Under the pieces are notes generated by a model that did no database searches, had not been told where the DNA came from, and saw only the letters and a program-made list of their open reading frames with translations. Shown in pieces: positions 8,227 to 15,733 of a DNA stretch of 15,733 nt (the first letter of the stretch is position 1; every line of letters begins with the position of its first letter). Origin of the DNA: Rhodopirellula sp. Lineage in GTDB: Bacteria; Planctomycetota; Planctomycetia; Pirellulales; Pirellulaceae. The translations under genes were made by a program, and so were the position numbers. The stretch lies in contig PAXU01000007.1 of assembly GCA_002714565.1 (NCBI GenBank), positions 64,984-80,716 of the forward strand, read 5' to 3'.

Positions 8227-8235
8227 TATAAGTCA

Positions 8236-11202
8236 TCAGTCTACATATACAAAGCTAGCAGAGTTGAACAGCGCATGGCACAGGTTCGTGTATACCTTTG
8301 CTGTTAACTCCTCAGCACTCATATCCGGCGAATCGGTTTTCCATGCAACCCGCAATTTGTCTATCGCTTGCTGTGTAACCTCTAATTCCGATTCAACAGG
8401 TTTATAGGATGTCGCCAACGCATAGGCATAGCTAATACGCTCTGCGTCCGTGTTTCCACCTTCGCTAATAACACGCGCCGCAAACGACTCTGCCCATGAC
8501 TTCACCTGTGCGTTGTTTAACAACTGCAAGGCTTGTGGTGCAACGGTCGATGTTACACGGTCGATGCAATTCGGACTCATTCGAGGACGGTCAAAATTAG
8601 CCAGGATCGTTGGGATCTCCGTGCGCCGTTTCATCACAAAGATACTTCTCCGCCAGCCGCCGTTTTGACCATTCGAGGTAACCAAACCATCTTCGCGCCG
8701 AGTTACTGTATCTGGTTTTCCAAATGGTTCATTTTTCAGTAAGCCGGATACCGACAGCAGGCTGTCTCGTAGTGATTCCGCATCCAGCCGGCGAATCGAC
8801 ATTCGTGCAAGATATAGATTTTCCGGATCTTTATTGAGATGCTCGTCGCGGATCAGCGATTGCTGGCGGTATGTGGCTGACAAGAGCATCAAGCGATGCA
8901 TGTGTTTAATGCTCCATCCATGCTGCATAAACTCGACCGCTAGCCAGTCAAGCAGTTCCTGATGTGTTGGTCTCGCACCTGCTATTCCAAAATCATCGAG
9001 AGTTCTAACGATTCCCTGTCCAAAGTGATATCGCCAAATCCGATTAACCATCACGCGAGCAGTAAGCGGGTGATCTTCCTCTACCATCCATTTTGCGAGT
9101 GCTAAGCGCCTCCCCGTTCCTGGTGACTCTTCGAATCCCGGTTGGACCTTAAGTGGCCGGTTATCTGGTACCAAAACCGATGGCACACCTGGGCCCACCG
9201 GTCGACCGGGAGTCAGGTAATCTCCTCGTTTGAGGATGTAGGTCGGTGATGGTGCACCTCTGTCCCAGAGAGCGCGGACGAGTAATTCTTCCGGACGACT
9301 GTTGTTTAGCGATTTGATCTGATTGGTGGTGGATTCTTCTACCTTCTTGAAATCCTCATCGACTTCGGCGAGTTTTGCTGGATCGACAGTAATGGTATCC
9401 GCAAATTTTTCAGTGAGGTACTTTTGAATCTCTGATCGCTTTTCATCAACGGTCGCTAATGCTGTTGCAACATCGCCTCGGATGGTTTCCGGCAATCGCT
9501 CGAGTCGATCCTTTTCGAGCCGATCGGTTGTAGCCTGTCTTAGTGACTCTAAGTCACTCTCCAGTTTCGAGATTTCACTGTCGATCCTGTCGTGCTCAGC
9601 TTGCCATGCTCGGCGTTCTTCTGTCGGAGCGAGTTTCATGAACCTGTCTCGTTGACCTGGTTCAGCTCCCTCGCGTATTGGAATTAGCCAGTCGTTCTCG
9701 TCGAGTGCCCCTTTGAAAATCGCTGCCAGGCGATAGTAATCTCTTTGTGGAATCGGATCGAATTTATGTGTGTGGCACTTCGCACACTTCATGGTTAAAC
9801 CAAGCATGCTCGATGTGTACACCTGCAGCAGATCACCGACGACGACTAACCGATCCGGTACAAAGCCCGTGATTCCCGCAAACGTCCCATCAATGGTCAT
9901 ACGCATAAAACCCGTCGCGATGACATTTTCGTAGACCTGTTGACTCACGTTTTCCGGATCAGTGTAATCAGCCAGTTCATCTCCAGCCAATTGTTCCATT
10001 ACAAATCGGGCATATGACTTATCTCGGTTAAAGCTGCTAATAACGTAGTCCCGGTACCGATACGCAGCTGGTCTAAAGCGGTCACTCTCTTGCAACCCTT
10101 CGCTATCGGCGTAACCAGCCAAATCGAGCCAATAGCTACCCCATCGAGATCCGTACTCCGGCGAAGCCAGCAGCTTCTCAACGAGTCGCTCATACGCATC
10201 GAGGCGTGTGTCAGATTCAAATTCCGCAATTTCCGCCGGGGCTGGTGGCAACCCAAGCAAATCAAAATACAAACGTCTGATTAAGGTGCGGCGACTTGCC
10301 TCTGGCGATAATTCCAATCCGAGTTCATCCAGCTTTGCCATAACAAAGTAATCCACGGCATTACGTGCTTTCGCTGGTTGCTTAGCCGCCGGGATGCTCG
10401 CCTTAACCGGAGGCACGAACGACCAGAATTCTCTATCTTCATCGCTGATTAGCGGATCTGGTTTACCATTGGCCACATCTTCTTCGATTTCAACTGTCTT
10501 GGCACCAGACGCAATCCAATCCTCGATTAGCTTTATCTCCGAATCAGCAACTGGTTTGACACTGACGCGTACGAGTTGTTGCTTCGGGGGCATCTCTCCG
10601 GCATGGACGCGTTTTAGAAGTAGGCTCTCTTTTGCATTTCCCGCGATGATGGCCGGGCCGGATTTCCCACCAGCAAGGATGGACTCAACACTTCGCAAAT
10701 CAAGATCGCCTTCCTTTACACGCGTGCCGTGACACACGGTACACCGCAACTGCAGAATCGGCAGGATGTCCAGCTGTGTCAGTTCCTGTTGTCGGTTTGC
10801 CTCTGCGCCTGTTTTTGCACCAGACTTGATCCATTGGTGGATTCGGTCTTTTTCCGCCTGAGTCAACTGCGGTGATTTTTCCGGTGGCATTTCACCCGAT
10901 TCAATGTACTCCCATAAGAGACTCGCCTCTGGATCATCAGTAGATATGACGGCTCCTGATTCCCCGCCATCTAAGATCGCATTGGCGCCTGTCAGGTTCA
11001 GTTCGCCCTTTTGCGCATCAGCATTATGACATTTTGCACATTTCGCTTTTAAGATTGGCAATACATCTGTTTTAAAGAGCTCGCTTGAGTTTTCCTGTCC
11101 GAGACTTTGTTGACCGACAAATAGACTACCCGCAACTAATGTCAGCACGAGCATCGCCCGCGAAAAATGGTTTAAAGTCCAGTTGTCGGATGTAGGTTTC
11201 AT
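8236..11202 (-). CDS. Double PSCyt1 - DUF1549 - DUF1553 protein
   Basis: A 988-residue exported protein with a hydrophobic leader (about 15-35, AMLVLTLVAGSLFVG). Two tandem PSCyt1 cytochrome-like domains follow, about 41-135 and 142-237. Each has a heme-attachment motif (CAKCH 55-59, CTVCH 154-158) and a GEMPP segment whose Met (105, 204) could be the second iron ligand. DUF1549 (PSCyt2) covers about 275-500 and holds a third motif, CAKCH (473-477) in MKCAKCHTHKFDPI. A charged, probably coiled-coil insertion runs about 525-635, then DUF1553 (PSD1) about 690-985, ending in the typical FVYVD. If all three motifs carry heme it is a three-heme c-type cytochrome, probably passing electrons to or from the partner DUF1501 protein. 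The family reaction is not known. No strong ribosome-binding site is seen; the gene starts 19 bases after the preceding one. Confidence 0.93.
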   Translation of the reverse strand: MKPTSDNWTLNHFSRAMLVLTLVAGSLFVGQQSLGQENSSELFKTDVLPILKAKCAKCHNADAQKGELNLTGANAILDGGESGAVISTDDPEASLLWEYIESGEMPPEKSPQLTQAEKDRIHQWIKSGAKTGAEANRQQELTQLDILPILQLRCTVCHGTRVKEGDLDLRSVESILAGGKSGPAIIAGNAKESLLLKRVHAGEMPPKQQLVRVSVKPVADSEIKLIEDWIASGAKTVEIEEDVANGKPDPLISDEDREFWSFVPPVKASIPAAKQPAKARNAVDYFVMAKLDELGLELSPEASRRTLIRRLYFDLLGLPPAPAEIAEFESDTRLDAYERLVEKLLASPEYGSRWGSYWLDLAGYADSEGLQESDRFRPAAYRYRDYVISSFNRDKSYARFVMEQLAGDELADYTDPENVSQQVYENVIATGFMRMTIDGTFAGITGFVPDRLVVVGDLLQVYTSSMLGLTMKCAKCHTHKFDPIPQRDYYRLAAIFKGALDENDWLIPIREGAEPGQRDRFMKLAPTEERRAWQAEHDRIDSEISKLESDLESLRQATTDRLEKDRLERLPETIRGDVATALATVDEKRSEIQKYLTEKFADTITVDPAKLAEVDEDFKKVEESTTNQIKSLNNSRPEELLVRALWDRGAPSPTYILKRGDYLTPGRPVGPGVPSVLVPDNRPLKVQPGFEESPGTGRRLALAKWMVEEDHPLTARVMVNRIWRYHFGQGIVRTLDDFGIAGARPTHQELLDWLAVEFMQHGWSIKHMHRLMLLSATYRQQSLIRDEHLNKDPENLYLARMSIRRLDAESLRDSLLSVSGLLKNEPFGKPDTVTRREDGLVTSNGQNGGWRRSIFVMKRRTEIPTILANFDRPRMSPNCIDRVTSTVAPQALQLLNNAQVKSWAESFAARVISEGGNTDAERISYAYALATSYKPVESELEVTQQAIDKLRVAWKTDSPDMSAEELTAKVYTNLCHALFNSASFVYVD

Positions 11203-11221
11203 CGTGTTAACCCGAATCGCC

Positions 11222-13237
11222 TCAGGGAAGGTATACGAATTCCATCATGTTGTAGATGACCATGGCATAGTATGTGTAAGCAGTTGCATCCGTCTCCGGC
11301 AGCCAATTCGGCATAGGGACAGGAGTGTACAAAGGCTCATCCTCATTTGTTTCGCGTGTTCTTAGATCATCGCGGATTTTGATAATAAATTCGATACTTG
11401 CCTGCATTTCTTCGTCTGTTGAATCGCGGCCAATAGCCATGTTGAAACACCTAATAATGAACTGCTCATCAGTAAGCTGTTGACGAAGTACATTTCCAGC
11501 AAACCTCCTTGCACTATTCATTACTAGTTCGGAGTTTATAAGAATCAATGCCTGTGGTGGTGTGGTTGATGTTTGCCGGGCCGGGCAGGAGATATTTGCA
11601 TCCGGGCGGTCAAAAGCCTCAAAAAATGGGTATCGAAGATTTCTGCGTGCAAAGACATAAACGCTACGTCGAACATGCTGTGACTGTTTCGGGTCAACTT
11701 CCCATTGTCCCTTGAGCAGTGTTGTTGCTACTTCTTTCTGAAGTGGTGGTCTCACACCGGGGCCACCCATTTGCAGATTTAGTTCTCCGGAACACATGAG
11801 CATGCAGTCGCGTATTGCCTCACCTTCGATGCGTCGAGCGGGAAACCTCGCCAGATAATCATTCTCCGGGTCCACCTTGATCGTGTGCTCGAATACCACT
11901 TTCGCAAGCTCCACATCATCGCAATCTTCGGGTTTACTGGCCTGTTGAAAAGTAGCACTGGTCAGGATCTTGAAGTACAGCTGCTTGATACTCCATCCAG
12001 CCTCGATCAGCTCGTGGGCCAGATAGTCGAGCAATTCAGAATGTGTTGCTGCATCGCCCATCGTGCCAAAATCATTTGGTGTCGATACGAGCGGATTCCC
12101 AAAACAATGTTGCCAAACACGATTCGCCATCACCCGGGCTGCTAAATCGCTGTTTTCACCCGTAATCCAATTCGCCAGTGCCGTGCGACGGCCAGCGGTA
12201 TGATCGTCCGCTTGTCGGTCGACAATCGGCGACCAGTTCTTTGATAAGACTCGTGGAGCAGCTGCATGCAATTCCTCGCCCTGTCGACGGAAGTCACCTC
12301 GTATCATCAGGTAACTCTTTTCATCCGACCGTTTCTCTCGCATGTGGCTAACACTCTTGTTCTTCGTCACATGCACAGCCGGTTGAAAGACCGCGCGTAG
12401 TCGATAGAAGTCGTGCTGGCTAATGGGATCATATTTGTGTTCATGGCATTCGGCACATCCGACCTGCAAGCCAAGCAATACTGCACCAACCGTTCCTGTC
12501 ATTTCGTTTAACAACTGATGGCGACGTTCCACTTGCGAGTTGATATCAGGCATGTCCGGACCGGACAGACAAAACATCGTCGCGTGTTTGGCCGCTTCAC
12601 TACCCGGTTCAATTTCATCCCCGGCAAGTTGATAGGCGATGAATTGGTCATACGGCATATCCTGATTAAACGCCTTGATAACCCAGTCGCGATACTGCCA
12701 GGCATTCTGTCGAACCAAGTCGTGCTCAAATCCATCGGTCTCTGCAAACCGTGCCAGATCCAGCCAGTAAAGCGCCTCGCGTTCGCCAAATCTTGGCGAG
12801 GCAAGGTAGCGACTTACCAGGCGTTGATATGCATCCGGTGACTCGGCAGACAAAAATGCTGCGATTTCATCAATGTCGGGATTCATGCCATGCAGGATCA
12901 GGCTCAATCGGCGAACGAGCTTCGTGCGATGAAGCGGTGGAAGCGAGGTTAATCCAAAACGCTGTTGCTTTGCAGCGACAAACAAATCGATCGGATTTTC
13001 AATGCGCATGTCGCCCGTGTACGCTGGCACAGTAAATGCCAGTGGCTTGAACGCCCAGTGCTCCCGATCCGTTTCAGTTATCGGCTGTTCTGTTACGGCT
13101 TCATGTTTCAGCTCGCCGGATTCTCGGGCGTCATCGTCCTGGGCAACGATGGAATGGATGCTGCTTGTTGCGACAGCAAGCAACAAGATTACAACCAGAG
13201 GCTTTAATGTGATTTTGGAGACGGTGGTGATGCTCAT
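11222..13237 (-). CDS. DUF1549 - DUF1553 protein without PSCyt1
   Basis: 671 residues with a Sec-type leader (about 10-32, LKPLVVILLLAVATSS). DUF1549 covers about 80-285, recognised from ALYWLDLARFAETDGFEHD, YRDWVIKAFNQDMPYDQFI and the motif CAECH (261-265) followed by EHKYDPISQ. DUF1553 covers about 345-670, with LANWI, ARVMANRVWQHCFG, NDFGTMGDAATHSELLDYLA, RRSVYVFARR, FDRPDANISCPARQTSTTPPQAL and the family-typical end FVYLP. It lacks the N-terminal PSCyt1 domains of the next gene and the long coiled-coil insertion, which explains most of the 317-residue difference. It overlaps DUF1501 gene A by four bases (ATGA), indicating translational coupling and probably a paired complex. One possible heme site remains. 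The function of the family is unproven. Confidence 0.92.
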   Translation of the reverse strand: MSITTVSKITLKPLVVILLLAVATSSIHSIVAQDDDARESGELKHEAVTEQPITETDREHWAFKPLAFTVPAYTGDMRIENPIDLFVAAKQQRFGLTSLPPLHRTKLVRRLSLILHGMNPDIDEIAAFLSAESPDAYQRLVSRYLASPRFGEREALYWLDLARFAETDGFEHDLVRQNAWQYRDWVIKAFNQDMPYDQFIAYQLAGDEIEPGSEAAKHATMFCLSGPDMPDINSQVERRHQLLNEMTGTVGAVLLGLQVGCAECHEHKYDPISQHDFYRLRAVFQPAVHVTKNKSVSHMREKRSDEKSYLMIRGDFRRQGEELHAAAPRVLSKNWSPIVDRQADDHTAGRRTALANWITGENSDLAARVMANRVWQHCFGNPLVSTPNDFGTMGDAATHSELLDYLAHELIEAGWSIKQLYFKILTSATFQQASKPEDCDDVELAKVVFEHTIKVDPENDYLARFPARRIEGEAIRDCMLMCSGELNLQMGGPGVRPPLQKEVATTLLKGQWEVDPKQSQHVRRSVYVFARRNLRYPFFEAFDRPDANISCPARQTSTTPPQALILINSELVMNSARRFAGNVLRQQLTDEQFIIRCFNMAIGRDSTDEEMQASIEFIIKIRDDLRTRETNEDEPLYTPVPMPNWLPETDATAYTYYAMVIYNMMEFVYLP

Positions 13238-14727
13238 CCGTTAATCACCTCCTCAACAATCTCTGCATCACTTGGTCCGGTCAATCGCTTTTCCAAGCCA
13301 TTGTGATAGTAAGTCAGTTGGTTGTGATCAATTCCCATCAGGTGCAGGATCGTCGCATGGAAGTTCTTAACAGGAACTTTGTCTACCGCAGCTCGTAATC
13401 CGATATCATCCGTTGCTCCGATGGCACGACCACCTTGGACACCAGCACCCGCCAGCCAGCTACAAAATCCCCAGGGATTGTGGTCCCGGCCATTACCTTG
13501 TTCGCTCATTGGCATGCGGCCAAACTCACCGCCCCAGATAACGAGCGTATCTTCAAGTAAACCACGTTGTTTTAAATCTCGTAACAGTCCGGCAACGGGC
13601 AGATCCGTTTCGCCACAGTTTTGACTATGGTTATTGATCACATGCCGGTGAGCATCCCAGCCGCCTGTATCACCGCTATATACCTGTACAAATCGGACGC
13701 CGCGTTCGATCATGCGTCGAGCGAGTAGACAACGACGTCCAAAGTCGCTTGTGTGTGGTTGATGTAAGCCATACATTTTGTGCGTGGCATCGGTCTCTTC
13801 GCTGATGTCAACCAACTCCGGCGCTTCAGTCTGCATCCGAAAAGCCAATTCATAACTTGCGATTCTGGCTTCCAGCTCATCATCGTGTGGCTGCTGGCGG
13901 GCATAGATATGATTGAAATCCTGTATCAGCTTGAGCGTTTTAAGTTGTTCACCAGCCTTAACACCCGGTTGCGGTTTCAGATCCAAGATTGGGTGTTCCC
14001 CGGGGCGAATCGTTATGCCTTGATATGCGGCTGGCAAAAATCCACTGCCCCACGCCGGAGGGCCGCCTTTTATACCACCGCGTGGATCAGGCAGTACGAC
14101 AAACGCCGGCATATTCTGGTTCTCTGTTCCTAATCCATAAGCCAGCCAACTCCCAAAGCTCGGGCGTCCGGTAAGGATACTTCCGGTATTCATCTGATAT
14201 ACCGATTGTGGGTGATTCACACTGTTACCATGCATGCTTCGAATCACGCACAGGTCATCAGCGCAGCTGCCTATTTCAGGCAACATGGTTGAAACAGGCA
14301 GCCCCGATTCACCAAATTTCTTGTACGGCTTCACAGCTGGCATCAGTGGATTTCTAGCAACGTCTCTTCGTGTCATTACCGTGCCGAAAGAGTCGGGCAC
14401 GGGCTTACCGGCATATTCATCCAGCGCTTTCTTGGGATCAAACAAGTCGACATGGCTGGGTCCGCCATGCATAAACAGCCAGATGACGCGCTTTGCACGA
14501 GGCTTAAAATGTGTATTTTGTGGAGCGTGGAATGGTCGAGCAGCATGCGACTCACCGGCCATCAGCGCCGCCAGTGCCAGAGATCCGGCACCGCCACCAG
14601 CCTGCTGTAGCAACTGACGACGAGTAATAATAGAATCGTGCGTGGCGTTGGTAACGGGCAAGCTCCTTGCGTCACGGCTAAGCCGCTCGTAATGTTTTTT
14701 TGATACACGTGAATCCATGCGATTCAT
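13234..14727 (-). CDS. DUF1501 protein A (sulfatase-like, Tat-exported)
   Basis: 497 residues and first gene of the operon. A Tat signal is clear: TRRQLL (35-40), then GGGAGSLALAALMAG, preceded by an unusually long polar stretch of about 33 residues. The DUF1501 motifs are WLFMHGGPSHVDLFDPK (83-99), YGLGTENQNMP (197-207), WDAH (357-360), LLEDTLVIWGGEFGRMP (390-406), GRDHNPWGF (413-421) and HATILHLMGIDH (457-468). These belong to the alkaline phosphatase/sulfatase superfamily, and the His, Asp and Glu residues are candidate metal ligands. GAGG at 14732-14735, four bases from the ATG, supports this start over the Met three codons later. The end overlaps the next gene by ATGA. The substrate is unknown; association with carbohydrate breakdown in planctomycetes is an inference from family context. 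Confidence 0.93.
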   Translation of the reverse strand: MNRMDSRVSKKHYERLSRDARSLPVTNATHDSIITRRQLLQQAGGGAGSLALAALMAGESHAARPFHAPQNTHFKPRAKRVIWLFMHGGPSHVDLFDPKKALDEYAGKPVPDSFGTVMTRRDVARNPLMPAVKPYKKFGESGLPVSTMLPEIGSCADDLCVIRSMHGNSVNHPQSVYQMNTGSILTGRPSFGSWLAYGLGTENQNMPAFVVLPDPRGGIKGGPPAWGSGFLPAAYQGITIRPGEHPILDLKPQPGVKAGEQLKTLKLIQDFNHIYARQQPHDDELEARIASYELAFRMQTEAPELVDISEETDATHKMYGLHQPHTSDFGRRCLLARRMIERGVRFVQVYSGDTGGWDAHRHVINNHSQNCGETDLPVAGLLRDLKQRGLLEDTLVIWGGEFGRMPMSEQGNGRDHNPWGFCSWLAGAGVQGGRAIGATDDIGLRAAVDKVPVKNFHATILHLMGIDHNQLTYYHNGLEKRLTGPSDAEIVEEVING

Positions 14728-14807
14728 TGTACCTCAAAAGTGCAGCACTCAAATCAAACGGAATAGGCATCAACAAGCGGATATTGACAGCCGCTTAAAG
14801 GGTAGAA
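14728..14807. promoter_or_regulatory. Divergent gap between the operon and rhomboid gene
   Basis: The 80 bases separate the first operon gene from the rhomboid gene, so promoters or leaders for both should lie here. TTGACA occurs on the plus strand at 14784-14789, but a matching -10 would fall inside the rhomboid coding start, so it is unlikely to be that gene's promoter. Good ribosome-binding sites exist on both sides: GAGG for DUF1501 A, and AAAGGG (14797-14802, five-base spacer) for the rhomboid. The promoters themselves are not convincing. Confidence 0.4.
14775..14796 (+). promoter_or_regulatory. Inverted repeat next to the rhomboid ribosome-binding site
   Basis: AAGCGG (14775-14780) and CCGCTT (14791-14796) are perfect inverted arms around a 10-base centre. 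The right arm directly abuts the AAAGGG ribosome-binding site. It could be an operator for the divergent promoters or an RNA hairpin affecting rhomboid translation. Six-base arms can also arise by chance. Confidence 0.35.
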
Positions 14808-15701
14808 ATGGGATTCCAAGACCGCCATTATGCTCAGGATGAAGACTCCTACAGCTACAGCAGTTACCAAAGCCGAACTGAGCCATTCATTTCCACAAAG
14901 ATCGTGATTGCTACAGTCGTGATCTACTTGATTGCCTGGGTTATCGATCAGGACGGTACAGATCATTCGTATCGCTGGCTGGCACTCTCAAGCGATTTCT
15001 GGGACAAGCCGTGGGAGATTTGGCGGTTCCTCACGTACGGCTTTCATCACAGCCCGTTTTGGATAGCGGGAGGCACGCTTTATCACATTGCCGGAAATAT
15101 GTTTGGGCTCTACATGTTTGGCCGATTCGTTGAGCAGCGTATCGGCAAACGAGAATTTCTTTGCTTCTACTTAGTAACCATTGTTCTATGCGGGCTTGGC
15201 TGGCTATTGGTAAGAACTGCCAGCGGCAGTGATCAAATGGCAAGCGTGGTAGGGGCTTCCGGTGGAGTTGTAGGCGTTGTCATTCTGTTTTGTTTCATGT
15301 ACCCGAATGAGAAGGTACTGCTGTTTTTTGTCGTTCCGATGAAGTCCTGGGTGTTCGGCATATTGCTTGTTGGTCTTGATCTGTTTGGTGCGATGGGGCG
15401 TTCGGTTGTTGGGTCTGCGTCGAGGATTGCTTTCGAGGCACACTTGATGGGTGCAGCCTTTGCCGCTTTGTATTTCAAGCTTGGCTGGAGAACCGAATGG
15501 ATTGCCACAATGTTTACTGACAGACGTCGACGACGCATCAAAATCCATAAGCCTAAAGAAGACAAGCTAGCTGTTCAGGCTGATGCGATCCTCGAAAAAA
15601 TTCAGGTTCATGGCCGTGAATCTCTGACTCCTAGGGAAGAGAAGCTGTTGATTAAATACAGCAATCAGGTGCGCAAACAGGATGACCACGATGAGATCTA
15701 G
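14808..15701 (+). CDS. Rhomboid family intramembrane serine protease
   Basis: 297 residues, an integral membrane protease that cleaves transmembrane segments of other proteins. After a Tyr/Ser-rich cytosolic start (1-28) come about six membrane helices: near 30-47, 84-105, 117-136, 145-165, 168-194 and 205-223. The catalytic set is complete: GASG with Ser151, His212 in AHLMGA as the second member of the dyad, and His93 and Asn97 in HIAGN as the oxyanion pair. The WR of the L1 loop is at 72-73. A basic stretch (RRRRIK, 239-245) follows the last helix. A C-terminal helical tail with ILEKIQVHGRESLTPREEKLL (261-281) matches a tail often seen on rhomboids of Bacteroidota and planctomycetes. AAAGGG five bases before the ATG fixes the start. 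Substrates are unknown; no link to the divergent operon is shown. Confidence 0.94.
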   Translation: MGFQDRHYAQDEDSYSYSSYQSRTEPFISTKIVIATVVIYLIAWVIDQDGTDHSYRWLALSSDFWDKPWEIWRFLTYGFHHSPFWIAGGTLYHIAGNMFGLYMFGRFVEQRIGKREFLCFYLVTIVLCGLGWLLVRTASGSDQMASVVGASGGVVGVVILFCFMYPNEKVLLFFVVPMKSWVFGILLVGLDLFGAMGRSVVGSASRIAFEAHLMGAAFAALYFKLGWRTEWIATMFTDRRRRRIKIHKPKEDKLAVQADAILEKIQVHGRESLTPREEKLLIKYSNQVRKQDDHDEI

Positions 15702-15733
15702 CTGTCGACAGACCTGGCAGCATCTTGGCTAGA

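Noticed and set aside
14234..14617. A 127-residue open frame opposite DUF1501 gene A
   Set aside because: It lies wholly antisense to a well-supported gene and its composition is that of a shadow frame.
5476..14727. The cluster as a horizontally acquired island or defence system
   Set aside because: No integrase, tRNA edge, transposon ends or compositional break are seen, and the families are native to planctomycetes.
15204..15565. Two overlapping minus-strand frames of 110 and 114 residues opposite the rhomboid gene
   Set aside because: They fall within the catalytic core coding sequence of the rhomboid, and neither looks like a protein.
15702..15711. 10-base palindrome CTGTCGACAG right after the rhomboid stop
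   Set aside because: It is short, has no T-run, and the sequence ends 22 bases later, so nothing supports a function.

Overview
The window looks like ordinary chromosome from a member of the Planctomycetota. The strongest evidence is a five-gene minus-strand cluster built from families that are greatly expanded in that phylum: DUF1501, the planctomycete cytochrome domain PSCyt1, DUF1549 (PSCyt2) and DUF1553 (PSD1). Many start codons lack a clear Shine-Dalgarno sequence, which also fits. Base composition looks moderate and even, and I see no insertion sequence, integrase, tRNA, rRNA or CRISPR array. The genus cannot be fixed from the sequence.

Left part (1-5460). At the left edge is the start of a lipoprotein gene, read leftward 20 bases after a DEAD-box RNA helicase. 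The helicase diverges from glyA (serine hydroxymethyltransferase) across about 225 bases that must hold both promoters. After glyA, on the plus strand, come a stand-alone response-regulator receiver protein, a 508-residue protein with a HEAT-like middle and an unrecognised C-terminal part, and a lipoprotein thioredoxin of the TlpA/ResA type. Gaps of 64, 60 and 18 bases make a loose transcription unit possible.

Middle and right part (5476-14727, minus strand). Read in transcription order, the cluster is: DUF1501 protein A; a DUF1549-DUF1553 protein, coupled to it by an ATGA overlap; a large protein with two PSCyt1 domains plus DUF1549-DUF1553; DUF1501 protein B; and a DUF6807 (PmoA-like) secreted protein. 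Gaps are -4, 19, 28 and 50 bases, so this is almost certainly one operon. It holds two different DUF1501/DUF1549-DUF1553 pairs in mirror order. Tat signals or hydrophobic leaders place the products outside the cytoplasm. In this phylum such pairs often sit near sulfatases and glycoside hydrolases and are suspected to act in breakdown of complex carbohydrates, but their chemistry is not established.

Right end (14808-15701). A rhomboid intramembrane serine protease with a complete catalytic set diverges from the operon across an 80-base gap. That gap contains an inverted repeat abutting the rhomboid ribosome-binding site.

The main candidate for something undescribed is the asymmetric double-pair operon with its DUF6807 tail gene. 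Second is the 508-residue unknown next to an output-less receiver protein, preceded by short direct repeats. No stretch longer than 300 bases lacks a gene.
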